From: Pseudomonas veronii
GTDB taxonomy: Bacteria > Pseudomonadota > Gammaproteobacteria > Pseudomonadales > Pseudomonadaceae
Length of the DNA stretch: 63,368 bases
Direction: 5' to 3'
Assembly: GCF_001439695.1 (NCBI RefSeq)
Contig: NZ_JYLL01000037.1
Span: forward strand, 1 to 63,368
Shown: piece by piece, positions 28,312 to 36,203 of the stretch
How positions within the stretch are numbered: the stretch's first letter is position 1
Layout of the letters: every line of letters starts with the position of its first letter
Made by a program: the position numbers and the translations under genes
The notes under the pieces: generated by a model
Databases searched by the model: none
Seen by the model: the letters and a program-made list of their open reading frames with translations, nothing else
What the model was told of the DNA's origin: nothing

Positions 28312-28374
28312 ATGGTCAGAATTACCCCGGTGCATAACGCCAGGGCATTACGTGCAGCCAAGGAGCGGCGCTGA
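28312..28374 (+). CDS. 20-residue upstream ORF overlapping the sfnB start
   Basis: An ATG at 28312 preceded by GAGG reads 20 basic codons (MVRITPVHNARAL..., with five Arg) to a TGA at 28372-28374 that overlaps the sfnB ATG (TGATG). The sfnB ribosome site AAGGAG lies inside the ORF. This could be a coupled leader peptide that makes sfnB translation depend on its own. It may also be chance. Confidence 0.45.
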   Translation: MVRITPVHNARALRAAKERR

Positions 28375-29615
28375 TGTCTAACTTGGCTCTAACACCCCCC
28401 CAGAGTGATCTGGACGTCGCCCCCCTGCTGTTGCCGGCCGTTGTGCTGCGCAACGATGCCCAAGCGCTGAGCGCGGCCCATGAGTTGGCCCAGGCCGCGC
28501 GCGTACAGGCCGCCAAGCGCGACCAGCAGCGCAAGCTGCCCTGGGCGCAGATCGAGCAATTCACCCGCAGTGGTCTGGGCAGTATTTCCATTCCCCGCGA
28601 GTACGGCGGCCCGCAGGTGTCGTTCACCACCCTGGCCGAAGTCTTCGCGATCATCAGCGCGGCCGACCCGGCCCTCGGGCAGATCCCGCAGAACCATTTC
28701 GGCATCCTGCACCTGCTGCAGGGCGCGGCCACCGAGCGCCAGAAAAAACAGCTGTTCCAGAGCGTGCTCGACGGCTGGCGCATCGGTAACGGCGGCCCGG
28801 AGCGCGGCACCAAAAACACCCTGGAGCTCAAGGCGCGGATCAGCGCCGAAGGCGACGGTTACGTGATCAGCGGCCAGAAGTTCTACTCCACCGGCGCCCT
28901 GTTCGCCCATTGGGTCGCGGTGAAGGCGCTGAACGACGACGGCAAGCAGGTCATGGCGTTTGTGCGCCGTGGCACGCAAGGGCTGCGCATCGTCGACGAC
29001 TGGTCCGGCTTCGGCCAACGCACCACCACCAGCGGCACCGTGCTGCTCGACCGGGTGCCGGTGGACGCAGAGCTGGTGGTCGAAAACTGGCGCCTCGGCC
29101 AAAGCCCGAATATCCAGGGCGCGGTCTCGCAATTGATCCAGGCAGCCATCGACGCCGGCATTGCCCGTGGCGCGCTGGATGACGCCATTGCGTTCGTCCG
29201 CGAGCGCTCACGCCCGTGGATCGACGCCAAGGTCGAACGCGCCAGCGATGACCTGTATGTGATCGCCGACATCGGCAAATTGAAGATCGAACTGCACGCC
29301 GCCGAAGCCCTGCTGCGCAAGGCCGGCCAGGTGCTGGACCAGGTCAGCGCCGCGCCAATCACCGCGCAGTCCGCCGCACGCGCCTCGATTGCCGTAGCCG
29401 AGGCCAAGGTGTTGACCACCGAAGTGTCGCTGCTGACCAGCGAAAAACTCTTCGAACTGGCCGGCAGCCGCGCCACCCTCGCCGAATTCAACCTCGACCG
29501 CCACTGGCGCAATGCCCGGGTCCACACCCTGCACGACCCGGTGCGCTGGAAGTATCACGCGGTGGGCGCTTATCGCCTGAACGGCACATTGCCGGCTCGT
29601 CACTCCTGGATCTAA
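28374..29615 (+). CDS. sfnB: SfnB-family sulfur-acquisition oxidoreductase (acyl-CoA dehydrogenase fold)
   Basis: 413 residues of the acyl-CoA dehydrogenase/DszC-like flavoprotein fold. Typical parts are the N-terminal helices, IPREYGGP, the beta domain with GQKFYSTGALFAHWV and DWSGFGQRTTTSGTV, and the C-terminal HWRNARVHTLHDPVRWKY signature of desulfurisation enzymes. Family members are induced in sulfur starvation and use reduced flavin, probably to release sulfite from organosulfur compounds. It starts a unit sfnB-sfnB2-LLM-metQNI. The exact substrate is not known. Confidence 0.87.
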   Translation: MSNLALTPPQSDLDVAPLLLPAVVLRNDAQALSAAHELAQAARVQAAKRDQQRKLPWAQIEQFTRSGLGSISIPREYGGPQVSFTTLAEVFAIISAADPALGQIPQNHFGILHLLQGAATERQKKQLFQSVLDGWRIGNGGPERGTKNTLELKARISAEGDGYVISGQKFYSTGALFAHWVAVKALNDDGKQVMAFVRRGTQGLRIVDDWSGFGQRTTTSGTVLLDRVPVDAELVVENWRLGQSPNIQGAVSQLIQAAIDAGIARGALDDAIAFVRERSRPWIDAKVERASDDLYVIADIGKLKIELHAAEALLRKAGQVLDQVSAAPITAQSAARASIAVAEAKVLTTEVSLLTSEKLFELAGSRATLAEFNLDRHWRNARVHTLHDPVRWKYHAVGAYRLNGTLPARHSWI

Positions 29616-29656
29616 CCGCCCAGAACACTTTTTCCACGCGCTTCTGGAGAACACCG

Positions 29657-30850
29657 ATGACTTTATCTACCCACGTCGCGCTCATCACCAGCGACGAACA
29701 AGCCCTGATTGTCGCCAGCGACCTGGCTGAAGACCTGCGCCGTGACAGCGCCCAGCGCGACCGCGAGCGCCGCCTGCCGCTGCCCGAACTGGACGTATTT
29801 TCGCGCTCCGGCCTGTGGGGCATCAGCGTGCCGAAAGCCTACGGCGGCGCTGGCGTGTCCAACGTCACCCTGGCCAAGGTCATCGCGCTGATCGCCCAGG
29901 CCGACGCCTCGCTGGGCCAGATCCCGCAAAACCATTTCTACGCCCTCGAAGTGCTGCGCGTGAACGGCAGCCCCGCGCAGCAACAACGCCTGTACGCCGA
30001 GGTGCTGGCCGGCCAGCGCTTCGGCAACGCCCTGGCGGAACTGGGCACCAAGACCGCCCACGACCGCGTGACCCGCCTCACCCGCGACGGCGACGGTTTT
30101 CGGATCAACGGCCGCAAGTTCTACGCCACCGGCGCGATCTACGCGCAACGTATCCCGACCTCCGTGGTGGACGAGAACGGCATCCAGCACCTGGCCTTCG
30201 TGCCCCGCGACAGCGCGGGCCTGACGGTGATCGACGACTGGAGCGGCTTCGGCCAGCGCACCACCGGCAGCGGTTCGGTGGTGTTCGACAACGTGCGGGT
30301 CGCAGCGCACGACGTGCTCCCGTTCCAGAGTGCCTTCGAACGCCCGACCACCGTCGGCCCGCTGGCGCAGATCCTCCACGCCGCCATCGACACCGGCATC
30401 GCCCGCGCCGCCTTCGAGGACGCGCTGCACTTTGTACGCACCAAGACCCGCCCGTGGATCGACTCCGGCAGCGACAAGGCCAGCGAAGACCCGCTGACGC
30501 TGAAGAGCTTCGGCCACTTGAGCATTCGCCTGCACGCCGCCGAAGCCTTGCTGGAGCGCGCAGGCGAGTTTCTCGACCGCGCCCAGGCCGACAGCCACGC
30601 CGAGACCGTGGCCGCCGCCTCGATCGCGGTCGCCGAAGCACGCGCCCTGAGCACCGAAATTTCCCTGGCGGCCGGCAGCACCCTGTTCGAACTGGCCGGC
30701 AGCCAGGCGACCCTGGCCGAGCACGGCCTCGATCGCCACTGGCGCAACGCCCGCGTGCATACCCTGCACGACCCGGTGCGCTGGAAGTACCACGCCGTGG
30801 GTAATTACTACCTCAACGATGAAAAACCGCCACTGCGGGGGACCATCTGA
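29657..30850 (+). CDS. sfnB: Second SfnB-family oxidoreductase, paralog of the previous gene
   Basis: 397 residues, same fold and same C-terminal DRHWRNARVHTLHDPVRWKYHAVG as its neighbour, with DDWSGFGQRTT conserved. The rest differs (VPKAYGGAG, EHGLDRHW), so the two arose by an older duplication and probably act on different substrates. Its stop touches the LLM start directly. Gap to the first copy is 41 bp. Confidence 0.86.
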   Translation: MTLSTHVALITSDEQALIVASDLAEDLRRDSAQRDRERRLPLPELDVFSRSGLWGISVPKAYGGAGVSNVTLAKVIALIAQADASLGQIPQNHFYALEVLRVNGSPAQQQRLYAEVLAGQRFGNALAELGTKTAHDRVTRLTRDGDGFRINGRKFYATGAIYAQRIPTSVVDENGIQHLAFVPRDSAGLTVIDDWSGFGQRTTGSGSVVFDNVRVAAHDVLPFQSAFERPTTVGPLAQILHAAIDTGIARAAFEDALHFVRTKTRPWIDSGSDKASEDPLTLKSFGHLSIRLHAAEALLERAGEFLDRAQADSHAETVAAASIAVAEARALSTEISLAAGSTLFELAGSQATLAEHGLDRHWRNARVHTLHDPVRWKYHAVGNYYLNDEKPPLRGTI

Positions 30851-32212
30851 ATGGCGAAGAAAAAAATCCTGCTCAATGCCTTCAACATGAACTGCATCGG
30901 GCATATCAATCACGGCTTGTGGACGCACCCGCGGGACACGTCCACCCAGTACAAAACCCTCGAGTATTGGACCGACCTGGCGCGAACCCTGGAGCGCGGG
31001 CTGTTCGACGGGTTGTTCATTGCCGATATCGTCGGCGTCTACGACGTGTACCAGGACGCCATCGACGTGCCGCTCAAAGAGTCGATCCAACTGCCGGTCA
31101 ACGACCCGTTGCTGCTGCTCTCGGCCATGGCCGCCGTGACCCAACACCTCGGTTTCGGCCTGACCGCCAACCTGACCTACGAGCCGCCGTATCTGTTCGC
31201 CCGGCGCATGTCCACCCTCGACCACCTGAGCCGTGGTCGGGTCGGCTGGAACATCGTCACCGGCTACCTCGACAGCGCCGCCAAGGCCATGGGCCTGACC
31301 GAACAGGTCGAACATGACCGACGCTACGACCAGGCCGATGAGTATCTGGAAGTGCTGTACAAACTCTGGGAAGGCAGCTGGGAAGACGACGCCGTGCTCA
31401 ACGATCCGCAGGCGCGGGTGTATGCGCAGCCGGGCAAGGTGCACAAAGTCGAGCACCACGGTGAGTTCTACCAGGTGGAGGGTTATCACCTGTGCGAACC
31501 GTCGCCGCAACGCACACCGCTGCTGTTCCAGGCTGGCACTTCGGCGCGTGGCCTGGTGTTCGCCGGACGGCATGCCGAGTGCGTGTTCATCAGCGGGCGG
31601 GACAAGGCCAGCACCCGGCTCCAGGTGGACAAGGTGCGCGCCAGCGCGGTGGCGGCCGGGCGCAACCCGCACGACATCAAGGTGTTCATGGGCCTCAACG
31701 TGATCGTTGGCGCCACTGAGGAACTGGCCTGGGCCAAGCATGCCGAGTACCTGAGCTATGCCAGCGCGGAAGCCGGCGTGGCGCATTTTTCGGCGTCCAC
31801 GGCGATCGATTTTTCCCAGTACGCCCTCGACGAACCGATCCAGTACGTGAAGAGCAACGCGATCCAGTCCGCCACCCAGCACCTGCAGAACAACGATTGG
31901 ACCCGCCGCAAATTACTCGAGCAGCACGCCCTCGGCGGGCGCTACATCACCGTGGTCGGCTCGCCCGAGCAAGTGGCGGACGAGCTGGAATCCTGGGTCG
32001 CTGAAACCGGGCTGGATGGCTTCAACCTCACACGCATCGTCACCCCGGAAAGCTATGTGGACTTCATCGACCTGGTGGTGCCGGAGTTGCAGCGGCGTGG
32101 GTCGTACAAGACCGCTTACGACACTGGAACGCTGCGGGAAAAAGTCTTCCACGGCGGCGCCCGCTTACCCGAACAACACACCGGCTCCACCTACCGCCAC
32201 GGCCCCCTGTAG
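30851..32212 (+). CDS. LLM-class flavin-dependent monooxygenase (NtaA/SnaA/DszA-type)
   Basis: 453-residue FMNH2-dependent monooxygenase of the NtaA/SnaA/SoxA/DszA group, which oxygenates organosulfur or aminopolycarboxylate compounds with reduced flavin from a partner. The family start (LNAFNMNCIGHINHGLW) and the RMSTLDHLSRGRVGWNIVTG stretch are present. It needs a flavin reductase; none is encoded here. It begins right at the second sfnB stop. The TAG at 32210-32212 lies inside a REPIN. Confidence 0.88.
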   Translation: MAKKKILLNAFNMNCIGHINHGLWTHPRDTSTQYKTLEYWTDLARTLERGLFDGLFIADIVGVYDVYQDAIDVPLKESIQLPVNDPLLLLSAMAAVTQHLGFGLTANLTYEPPYLFARRMSTLDHLSRGRVGWNIVTGYLDSAAKAMGLTEQVEHDRRYDQADEYLEVLYKLWEGSWEDDAVLNDPQARVYAQPGKVHKVEHHGEFYQVEGYHLCEPSPQRTPLLFQAGTSARGLVFAGRHAECVFISGRDKASTRLQVDKVRASAVAAGRNPHDIKVFMGLNVIVGATEELAWAKHAEYLSYASAEAGVAHFSASTAIDFSQYALDEPIQYVKSNAIQSATQHLQNNDWTRRKLLEQHALGGRYITVVGSPEQVADELESWVAETGLDGFNLTRIVTPESYVDFIDLVVPELQRRGSYKTAYDTGTLREKVFHGGARLPEQHTGSTYRHGPL

Positions 32213-32307
32213 GAGCGAGCTCGCTCGCGAAGATCGTCAACGATAACGCGGGGCCTCTGATACCCCGCAGCGCCCTCAAGTTTTTCGCGAGCAAGCTCGC
32301 TCCTACA
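32208..32307. repeat. REPIN (class II), LLM-metQ gap
   Basis: Ends are TGTAGGAGCGAGCTCGCTCGCGAA and its inverse TTCGCGAGCAAGCTCGCTCCTACA; the centre shares CGTCAACGATAACG with the copies at 50009 and 51170. The LLM stop codon is within its left arm. Confidence 0.9.
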
Positions 32308-32322
32308 CATTGGAAACTACCT

Positions 32323-33132
32323 ATGAAAAAGACCCTGTTGTCCCACCCAGTCAAAGCCCTGGCCCTGGCCTTCGGGCTGTTCAGTTCGACGCTGTTCGCC
32401 GCCGACGCGCCGCTGAAAGTCGGCACCACCGCGGCCTTCGCAATTCCCCTGGAAGCCGCCGTGGCCGAGGCCGGTAAGCAAGGCTTGAACGTCGAGCTGG
32501 TGGAGTTCACCGACTGGATCGCGCCCAACGTCAGCCTGGCCGCCGGCGATATCGACGTGAACTACTTCCAGCACATCCCCTTCCTGGAAAACGCCAAGGC
32601 CGCCGCCGGGTTTGATCTGGTGCCGTATGCGCCGGGCATCATCAACAACGTCGGGCTGTATTCGAAAAAATACAAAAGCTTCAACGACCTGCCCCAAGGC
32701 GCCAGCGTGGCGATTGCCAACGACCCGATCAACAGCGGGCGCGGCCTGCAACTGCTGGCCAAGGCGGGGCTGATCACGCTCAAGCCGGGCGTGGGTTACA
32801 AGGCCACCGAAGAAGACATCATCGCCAACCCGAAGCAGCTCAAGATCCTGCAAGTCGAGGCCGTGCAGTTGGTGCGCGCCTATGACGATGCGGATCTGGT
32901 GCAGGGTTATCCGGCGTATATCCGCCTGTCCAAGACCTTCGATGCCGAGTCGGCGCTGCTGTTCGACGGCCTCGACCACCCGGAATACGTGATCCAGTTC
33001 GTGATCCAGCCGAAAGCCAAAACCGACCCGCGGGTGATCAAGTTCGTCGACATCTACCAGCACTCGCCGGTGGTGCGCGCCGCCCTGGATAAATCCCTCG
33101 GCAAGCTCTACCAAGTCGGCTGGGAAGGTTGA
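32323..33132 (+). CDS. metQ: Methionine ABC transporter substrate-binding protein
   Basis: 269-residue NlpA/MetQ-family protein with a cleaved signal peptide (FSSTLFAAD) but no lipobox Cys, so it is predicted periplasmic rather than a lipoprotein. Family motifs EFTDWIAPN and DVNYFQHIPFLE are clear. It is first gene of metQNI downstream of the sfn genes, which suggests a sulfur-source role wider than methionine itself. Confidence 0.91.
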   Translation: MKKTLLSHPVKALALAFGLFSSTLFAADAPLKVGTTAAFAIPLEAAVAEAGKQGLNVELVEFTDWIAPNVSLAAGDIDVNYFQHIPFLENAKAAAGFDLVPYAPGIINNVGLYSKKYKSFNDLPQGASVAIANDPINSGRGLQLLAKAGLITLKPGVGYKATEEDIIANPKQLKILQVEAVQLVRAYDDADLVQGYPAYIRLSKTFDAESALLFDGLDHPEYVIQFVIQPKAKTDPRVIKFVDIYQHSPVVRAALDKSLGKLYQVGWEG

Positions 33133-33134
33133 AC

Positions 33135-34250
33135 ATGACGGCCGCCAACATCCAACTGCGCGACCTGGGCACACCACCCAGGAACGCCGAGCAGACTGAA
33201 CTGCATCCGCACCTCAACCGCGCCCATGTGCGCTTTATCAACCTGGGCAAGACCTACGACGGCACGGTACACGCGCTGCAAGGCATCGACCTGGCGATCC
33301 AGCGCGGCGAAGTGTTCGGCATCATCGGCCGCAGCGGCGCCGGCAAGTCGTCGCTGATCCGCACCATCAACCGCCTGGAACAACCCAGCAGCGGGCGCGT
33401 GCTGATCGATCAGGTCGACATCGGCGCGTTCGACGAAGACCGCCTGGTGGCGCTGCGGCGGCGCATCGGCATGATCTTCCAGCACTTCAACCTGATGTCG
33501 GCCAAGACCGTGTGGCAGAACGTCGAGTTGCCGCTCAAAGTCGCCGGCGTCCCCAAGTTGCAGCGCGAGCAGAAAGTGCGTGAACTGCTGGAGCTGGTGG
33601 GCCTGAAGGACAAGCACAAGGCCTACCCGGCGCAACTCTCCGGCGGGCAGAAACAGCGCGTGGGCATCGCCCGTTCGCTGGTCCACGACCCAGAGATTCT
33701 GCTGTGCGACGAGGCCACCTCGGCCCTCGACCCGGAGACCACCCAATCGATCCTCGGCCTGCTGCGCGAGATCAACCAACGGCTGGGCCTGACCATCGTG
33801 TTGATCACCCATGAGATGGCGGTGATTCGCGAGATCTGCGACCGCGTGGTGGTGCTCGAACACGGGCGCATCGTCGAGCAAGGCCCGGTGTGGGAAGTAT
33901 TCGGCAACCCGCGGCACGAGGTCAGCCGAACCCTGCTGGCGCCGCTGCAACACGGCCTGTCGGAAGAACTGCAAAGCCGCCTGCAACCCACGCCGGCCTC
34001 GGCTGACGCCGCGCTGGTACTGCGCTTGCAGTTCACCGGCAGCGCCACCGATGAACCCGACCTGGCCGCGCTGTTCGGCGCCCTCGGCGGGCGCGTGCGC
34101 TTGCTGCAAGGCGGCGTGGAACGGATTCAGGGGCATGCCCTGGGGCAATTGCTGCTGGCGGTGAATGGCTCGCCCCATGACCCCGACACACTGCGCAGCC
34201 GCGCCGGGCATTGGGCACAACAGGTGGAGGTGTTGGGTTATGTGGTTTGA
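33135..34250 (+). CDS. metN: Methionine ABC transporter ATP-binding protein
   Basis: 371-residue ABC ATPase from the ATG at 33135 (GGAAGG six bases upstream); an in-frame TTG six bases earlier would overlap the metQ stop. Walker A GRSGAGKSS, LSGGQKQRVGIARS and DEATSALDP are intact. The C-terminal NIL domain, which senses methionine in MetN, covers the last 80-100 residues. It overlaps metI by 11 bp. Confidence 0.93.
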   Translation: MTAANIQLRDLGTPPRNAEQTELHPHLNRAHVRFINLGKTYDGTVHALQGIDLAIQRGEVFGIIGRSGAGKSSLIRTINRLEQPSSGRVLIDQVDIGAFDEDRLVALRRRIGMIFQHFNLMSAKTVWQNVELPLKVAGVPKLQREQKVRELLELVGLKDKHKAYPAQLSGGQKQRVGIARSLVHDPEILLCDEATSALDPETTQSILGLLREINQRLGLTIVLITHEMAVIREICDRVVVLEHGRIVEQGPVWEVFGNPRHEVSRTLLAPLQHGLSEELQSRLQPTPASADAALVLRLQFTGSATDEPDLAALFGALGGRVRLLQGGVERIQGHALGQLLLAVNGSPHDPDTLRSRAGHWAQQVEVLGYVV

Positions 34251-34884
34251 TCGTTTAGTGCAGGGCGCCATTGACACGCTGTTGATGGTCGGCGTGTCGT
34301 CGCTGATCGCGTTGCTGGTGGGGATTCCGCTGGCGGTGTTCCTGGTCACCAGCGACAAGGGCGGCATCTACCAGGCTCCGGCGCTGAACCGGGTGCTGGG
34401 GGCGTTCGTCAATCTGTTCCGCTCGATTCCGTTTCTGATCCTGATGGTGGCGCTGATCCCGTTCACCCGGCTGATCGTCGGCACCACCTACGGCGTGTGG
34501 GCGGCGGTAGTGCCGCTGACCATCGCCGCGACGCCGTTCTTTGCGCGCATCGCCGAAGTGAGCCTGCGCGAAGTCGACCACGGCTTGATCGAAGCCGCAC
34601 AAGCCATGGGCTGCCGGCGCTGGCACATCATCTGGCACGTACTGTTGCCCGAAGCGCTGCCGGGGATCGTCGGCGGGTTCACCATCACCCTGGTGACCAT
34701 GATCAACTCCTCGGCCATGGCTGGGGCGATTGGTGCAGGTGGGTTGGGGGATATTGCCTACCGCTATGGTTATCAGCGCTTTGATACGCAGATCATGCTC
34801 ACGGTGATTGTGCTGCTGGTGCTGCTGGTGGCGGTGATTCAGCTGGGCGGAGACCGCTTGGCGCGGGGGCTGAACAAGCGCTGA
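34240..34884 (+). CDS. metI: Methionine ABC transporter permease
   Basis: 214-residue inner-membrane permease, about five hydrophobic segments, with the EAA-like loop AAQAMGCRRWHIIWHVLLPEALPG. The ATG at 34240 lies within metN, giving an 11-bp overlap. The 3' end of this gene is repeated downstream at the head of two more units. Confidence 0.93.
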   Translation: MWFDRLVQGAIDTLLMVGVSSLIALLVGIPLAVFLVTSDKGGIYQAPALNRVLGAFVNLFRSIPFLILMVALIPFTRLIVGTTYGVWAAVVPLTIAATPFFARIAEVSLREVDHGLIEAAQAMGCRRWHIIWHVLLPEALPGIVGGFTITLVTMINSSAMAGAIGAGGLGDIAYRYGYQRFDTQIMLTVIVLLVLLVAVIQLGGDRLARGLNKR

Positions 34885-35120
34885 GCACTCGTTTGTACCT
34901 GTCAAGGTTGACAGTTGTTGGAGGGGGTTTTCGCGGGTTTAATCGGCTCGACACTGTCTGCGACGGATCAGGGAGCGAATACCATGTCCACTGTAACCAC
35001 CTGCGCCAGGTGCGCCACGCTGGTGTTGGCGCTGGCCGCCGTCACGCTTGGCGATGCAGCGGCAATTCCGCTTCACGGGCAATATTCGACAACTACCGTT
35101 AACGACTCCTTCACGTTCAA
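34861..35120 (+). repeat. Unit 1 of a triplicated segment (includes metI 3' end)
   Basis: The first of three near-identical stretches. It begins in the metI tail (GCGCGGGGGCTGAACAAGC), runs through a common leader GAGCACTCGTTTGxACCTGTC and ends in a peptide ORF. Unit 2 starts at about 35253, unit 3 at about 35780. Confidence 0.88.
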
Positions 35121-35181
35121 CAAAGGAGGGATCTTTAACTGGGGTAATAATGTGTTTACACAGAAGCTCCAATACAAATAG
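34984..35181 (+). CDS. Small secreted peptide, unit 1
   Basis: 65 residues: a typical signal-peptide half (CARCATLVLALAAVTLG, cleavage near DAAA) and a 38-residue mature part with PLHGQYSTTTVNDSF and several Asn/Phe. A good site AGGGAG precedes the ATG. Two paralogs follow. I know no family for it. Cys at 7 and 10 lie in the N-region of the signal, so the mature peptide has no Cys. Confidence 0.72.
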   Translation: MSTVTTCARCATLVLALAAVTLGDAAAIPLHGQYSTTTVNDSFTFNKGGIFNWGNNVFTQKLQYK

Positions 35182-35252
35182 ACACTGACTGACATGTAGT
35201 GTGAGTGGACTTCCACCCTCACCCTTACTCATCACTGTGATTAATTCACAAA

Positions 35253-35520
35253 GCGCGGGGGCTGAACACGCGCTGAGCACTCGTTTGGACCTGTCAAGGT
35301 CGACAGTTGTTGGAGGGGGTTTATGCAGCTTTAATCGGCTCGACACCGTCTGCGACGAATCAGGGAGCGAATACCATGTCTACTATAACCACCTGCGCCA
35401 GGTGCGCGACGCTGGTGTTGGCGCTGGCTGCCATCACGCTTGGCGATGCAGCGGCAACTCCGCTTCACGGGCAATATTCAACAACTACCGTTAACAACTC
35501 CTTCGCATTCAACAAAGGAG
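35253..35520 (+). repeat. Unit 2 of the triplicated segment
   Basis: Starts with a metI-derived tail GCGCGGGGGCTGAACACGC and follows unit 1 closely until about 35500. The ribosome site and signal-peptide region differ by only a few bases. Confidence 0.88.
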
Positions 35521-35573
35521 CGATCTTTAACTGGAAAGCTAGCACTTTCTATAGATCGCTTGTCCAATACTGA
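35376..35573 (+). CDS. Small secreted peptide, unit 2
   Basis: 65 residues, same length as unit 1. The first 41 residues differ from unit 1 at only four positions (V4I, V20I, I28T, D41N); the last 24 share SFxFNKGxIFNW and then diverge (KASTFYRSLVQY). Same AGGGAG site. Predicted secreted. Confidence 0.7.
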   Translation: MSTITTCARCATLVLALAAITLGDAAATPLHGQYSTTTVNNSFAFNKGAIFNWKASTFYRSLVQY

Positions 35574-35587
35574 CGTTACTTCAGGGC

Positions 35588-35765
35588 ACGCCTTTACGCG
35601 CATGAACCATATCGCCACGGGCCTCGACGGTCACGGCCTGGTAATACAAGCCCCCTCCCACATTTTCAACTGCCCTGCTTCGGTTCGCGAATCTTGTACC
35701 AAGCCACATACAGCGTCAGCAGCATGGCGATGATGACCCCGTCAATCATCGCGTAGGCCATCGTT
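35588..35765. pseudogene. Eroded duplicate of the methyltransferase, REPIN and efflux-pump 3' end
   Basis: 35588-35638 matches the methyltransferase gene near 36403-36450 (CCTTTACGCGCATG...GGGCCTCGACGG). 35647-35765 matches a REPIN right arm plus the 3' end of the RND gene at 36929-37077 (TTCGCGAATCTTGTACCA, ATCATCGCGTAGGCCATCG), with short deletions. So a block like 36.2-37.1 kb was duplicated and decayed before unit 3. Confidence 0.88.
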
Positions 35766-35779
35766 GGGTAGGGATCGGT

Positions 35780-36015
35780 TGGCGCGCTGAGCACTCGTTT
35801 GGACCTGTCAAGGTTGACAGTTGTTGGAGGGGGGTTATGCAGGTTTAATCGGCTCGACACCGTTTGCGACGAATCAAGGAGCGAATACCATGTCTACTAT
35901 AACCACCTGCGCCAGGTGCGCGACGCTGGTGTTGGCGCTGGCCGCCGTCACGCTTGGCGATGCAGCGGCAACTCCGCTTCACCGGCAAAATTCAACAACT
36001 ACCGTTAACAACATC
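35780..36015 (+). repeat. Unit 3 of the triplicated segment
   Basis: Begins TTGGCGCGCTGAGCACTCG, which matches the metI tail with an internal deletion. The match to unit 2 ends abruptly after the TTTVNN codons near 36010. Confidence 0.87.
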
Positions 36016-36111
36016 CCCCAACCCAAATACAGTTACATCTTGATGTCCTCTTTACGGAGTCTACAAATCCTATCCAATGAGTCGTACTACTCCGTAAATT
36101 TCACTGATTAA
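35890..36111 (+). CDS. Small secreted peptide, unit 3 (divergent C-terminus)
   Basis: 73 residues. The signal-peptide half is identical in design (CARCATLVLALAAVTLG) and the mature start is TPLHRQNSTTTVNN. After that the sequence is unrelated to units 1 and 2 (IPQPKYSYILMSSLRSLQ...). The ribosome site is AAGGAG. Either a diversified member of the set or a copy fused to other DNA. Confidence 0.6.
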   Translation: MSTITTCARCATLVLALAAVTLGDAAATPLHRQNSTTTVNNIPQPKYSYILMSSLRSLQILSNESYYSVNFTD

Positions 36112-36203
36112 TTCAAGCGCAGTCATCAAATGAAGAGCCGTCTCAGGGGGCAGTCAACTGGACATGGGATATAGTCAGCACTTCACCTCCAAAGCGCCTC
36201 CCC

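Noticed and set aside
29663..31882. 739-codon minus ORF across the SfnB/LLM genes
   Set aside because: Antisense to two complete enzymes; no ribosome site and no protein-like pattern.
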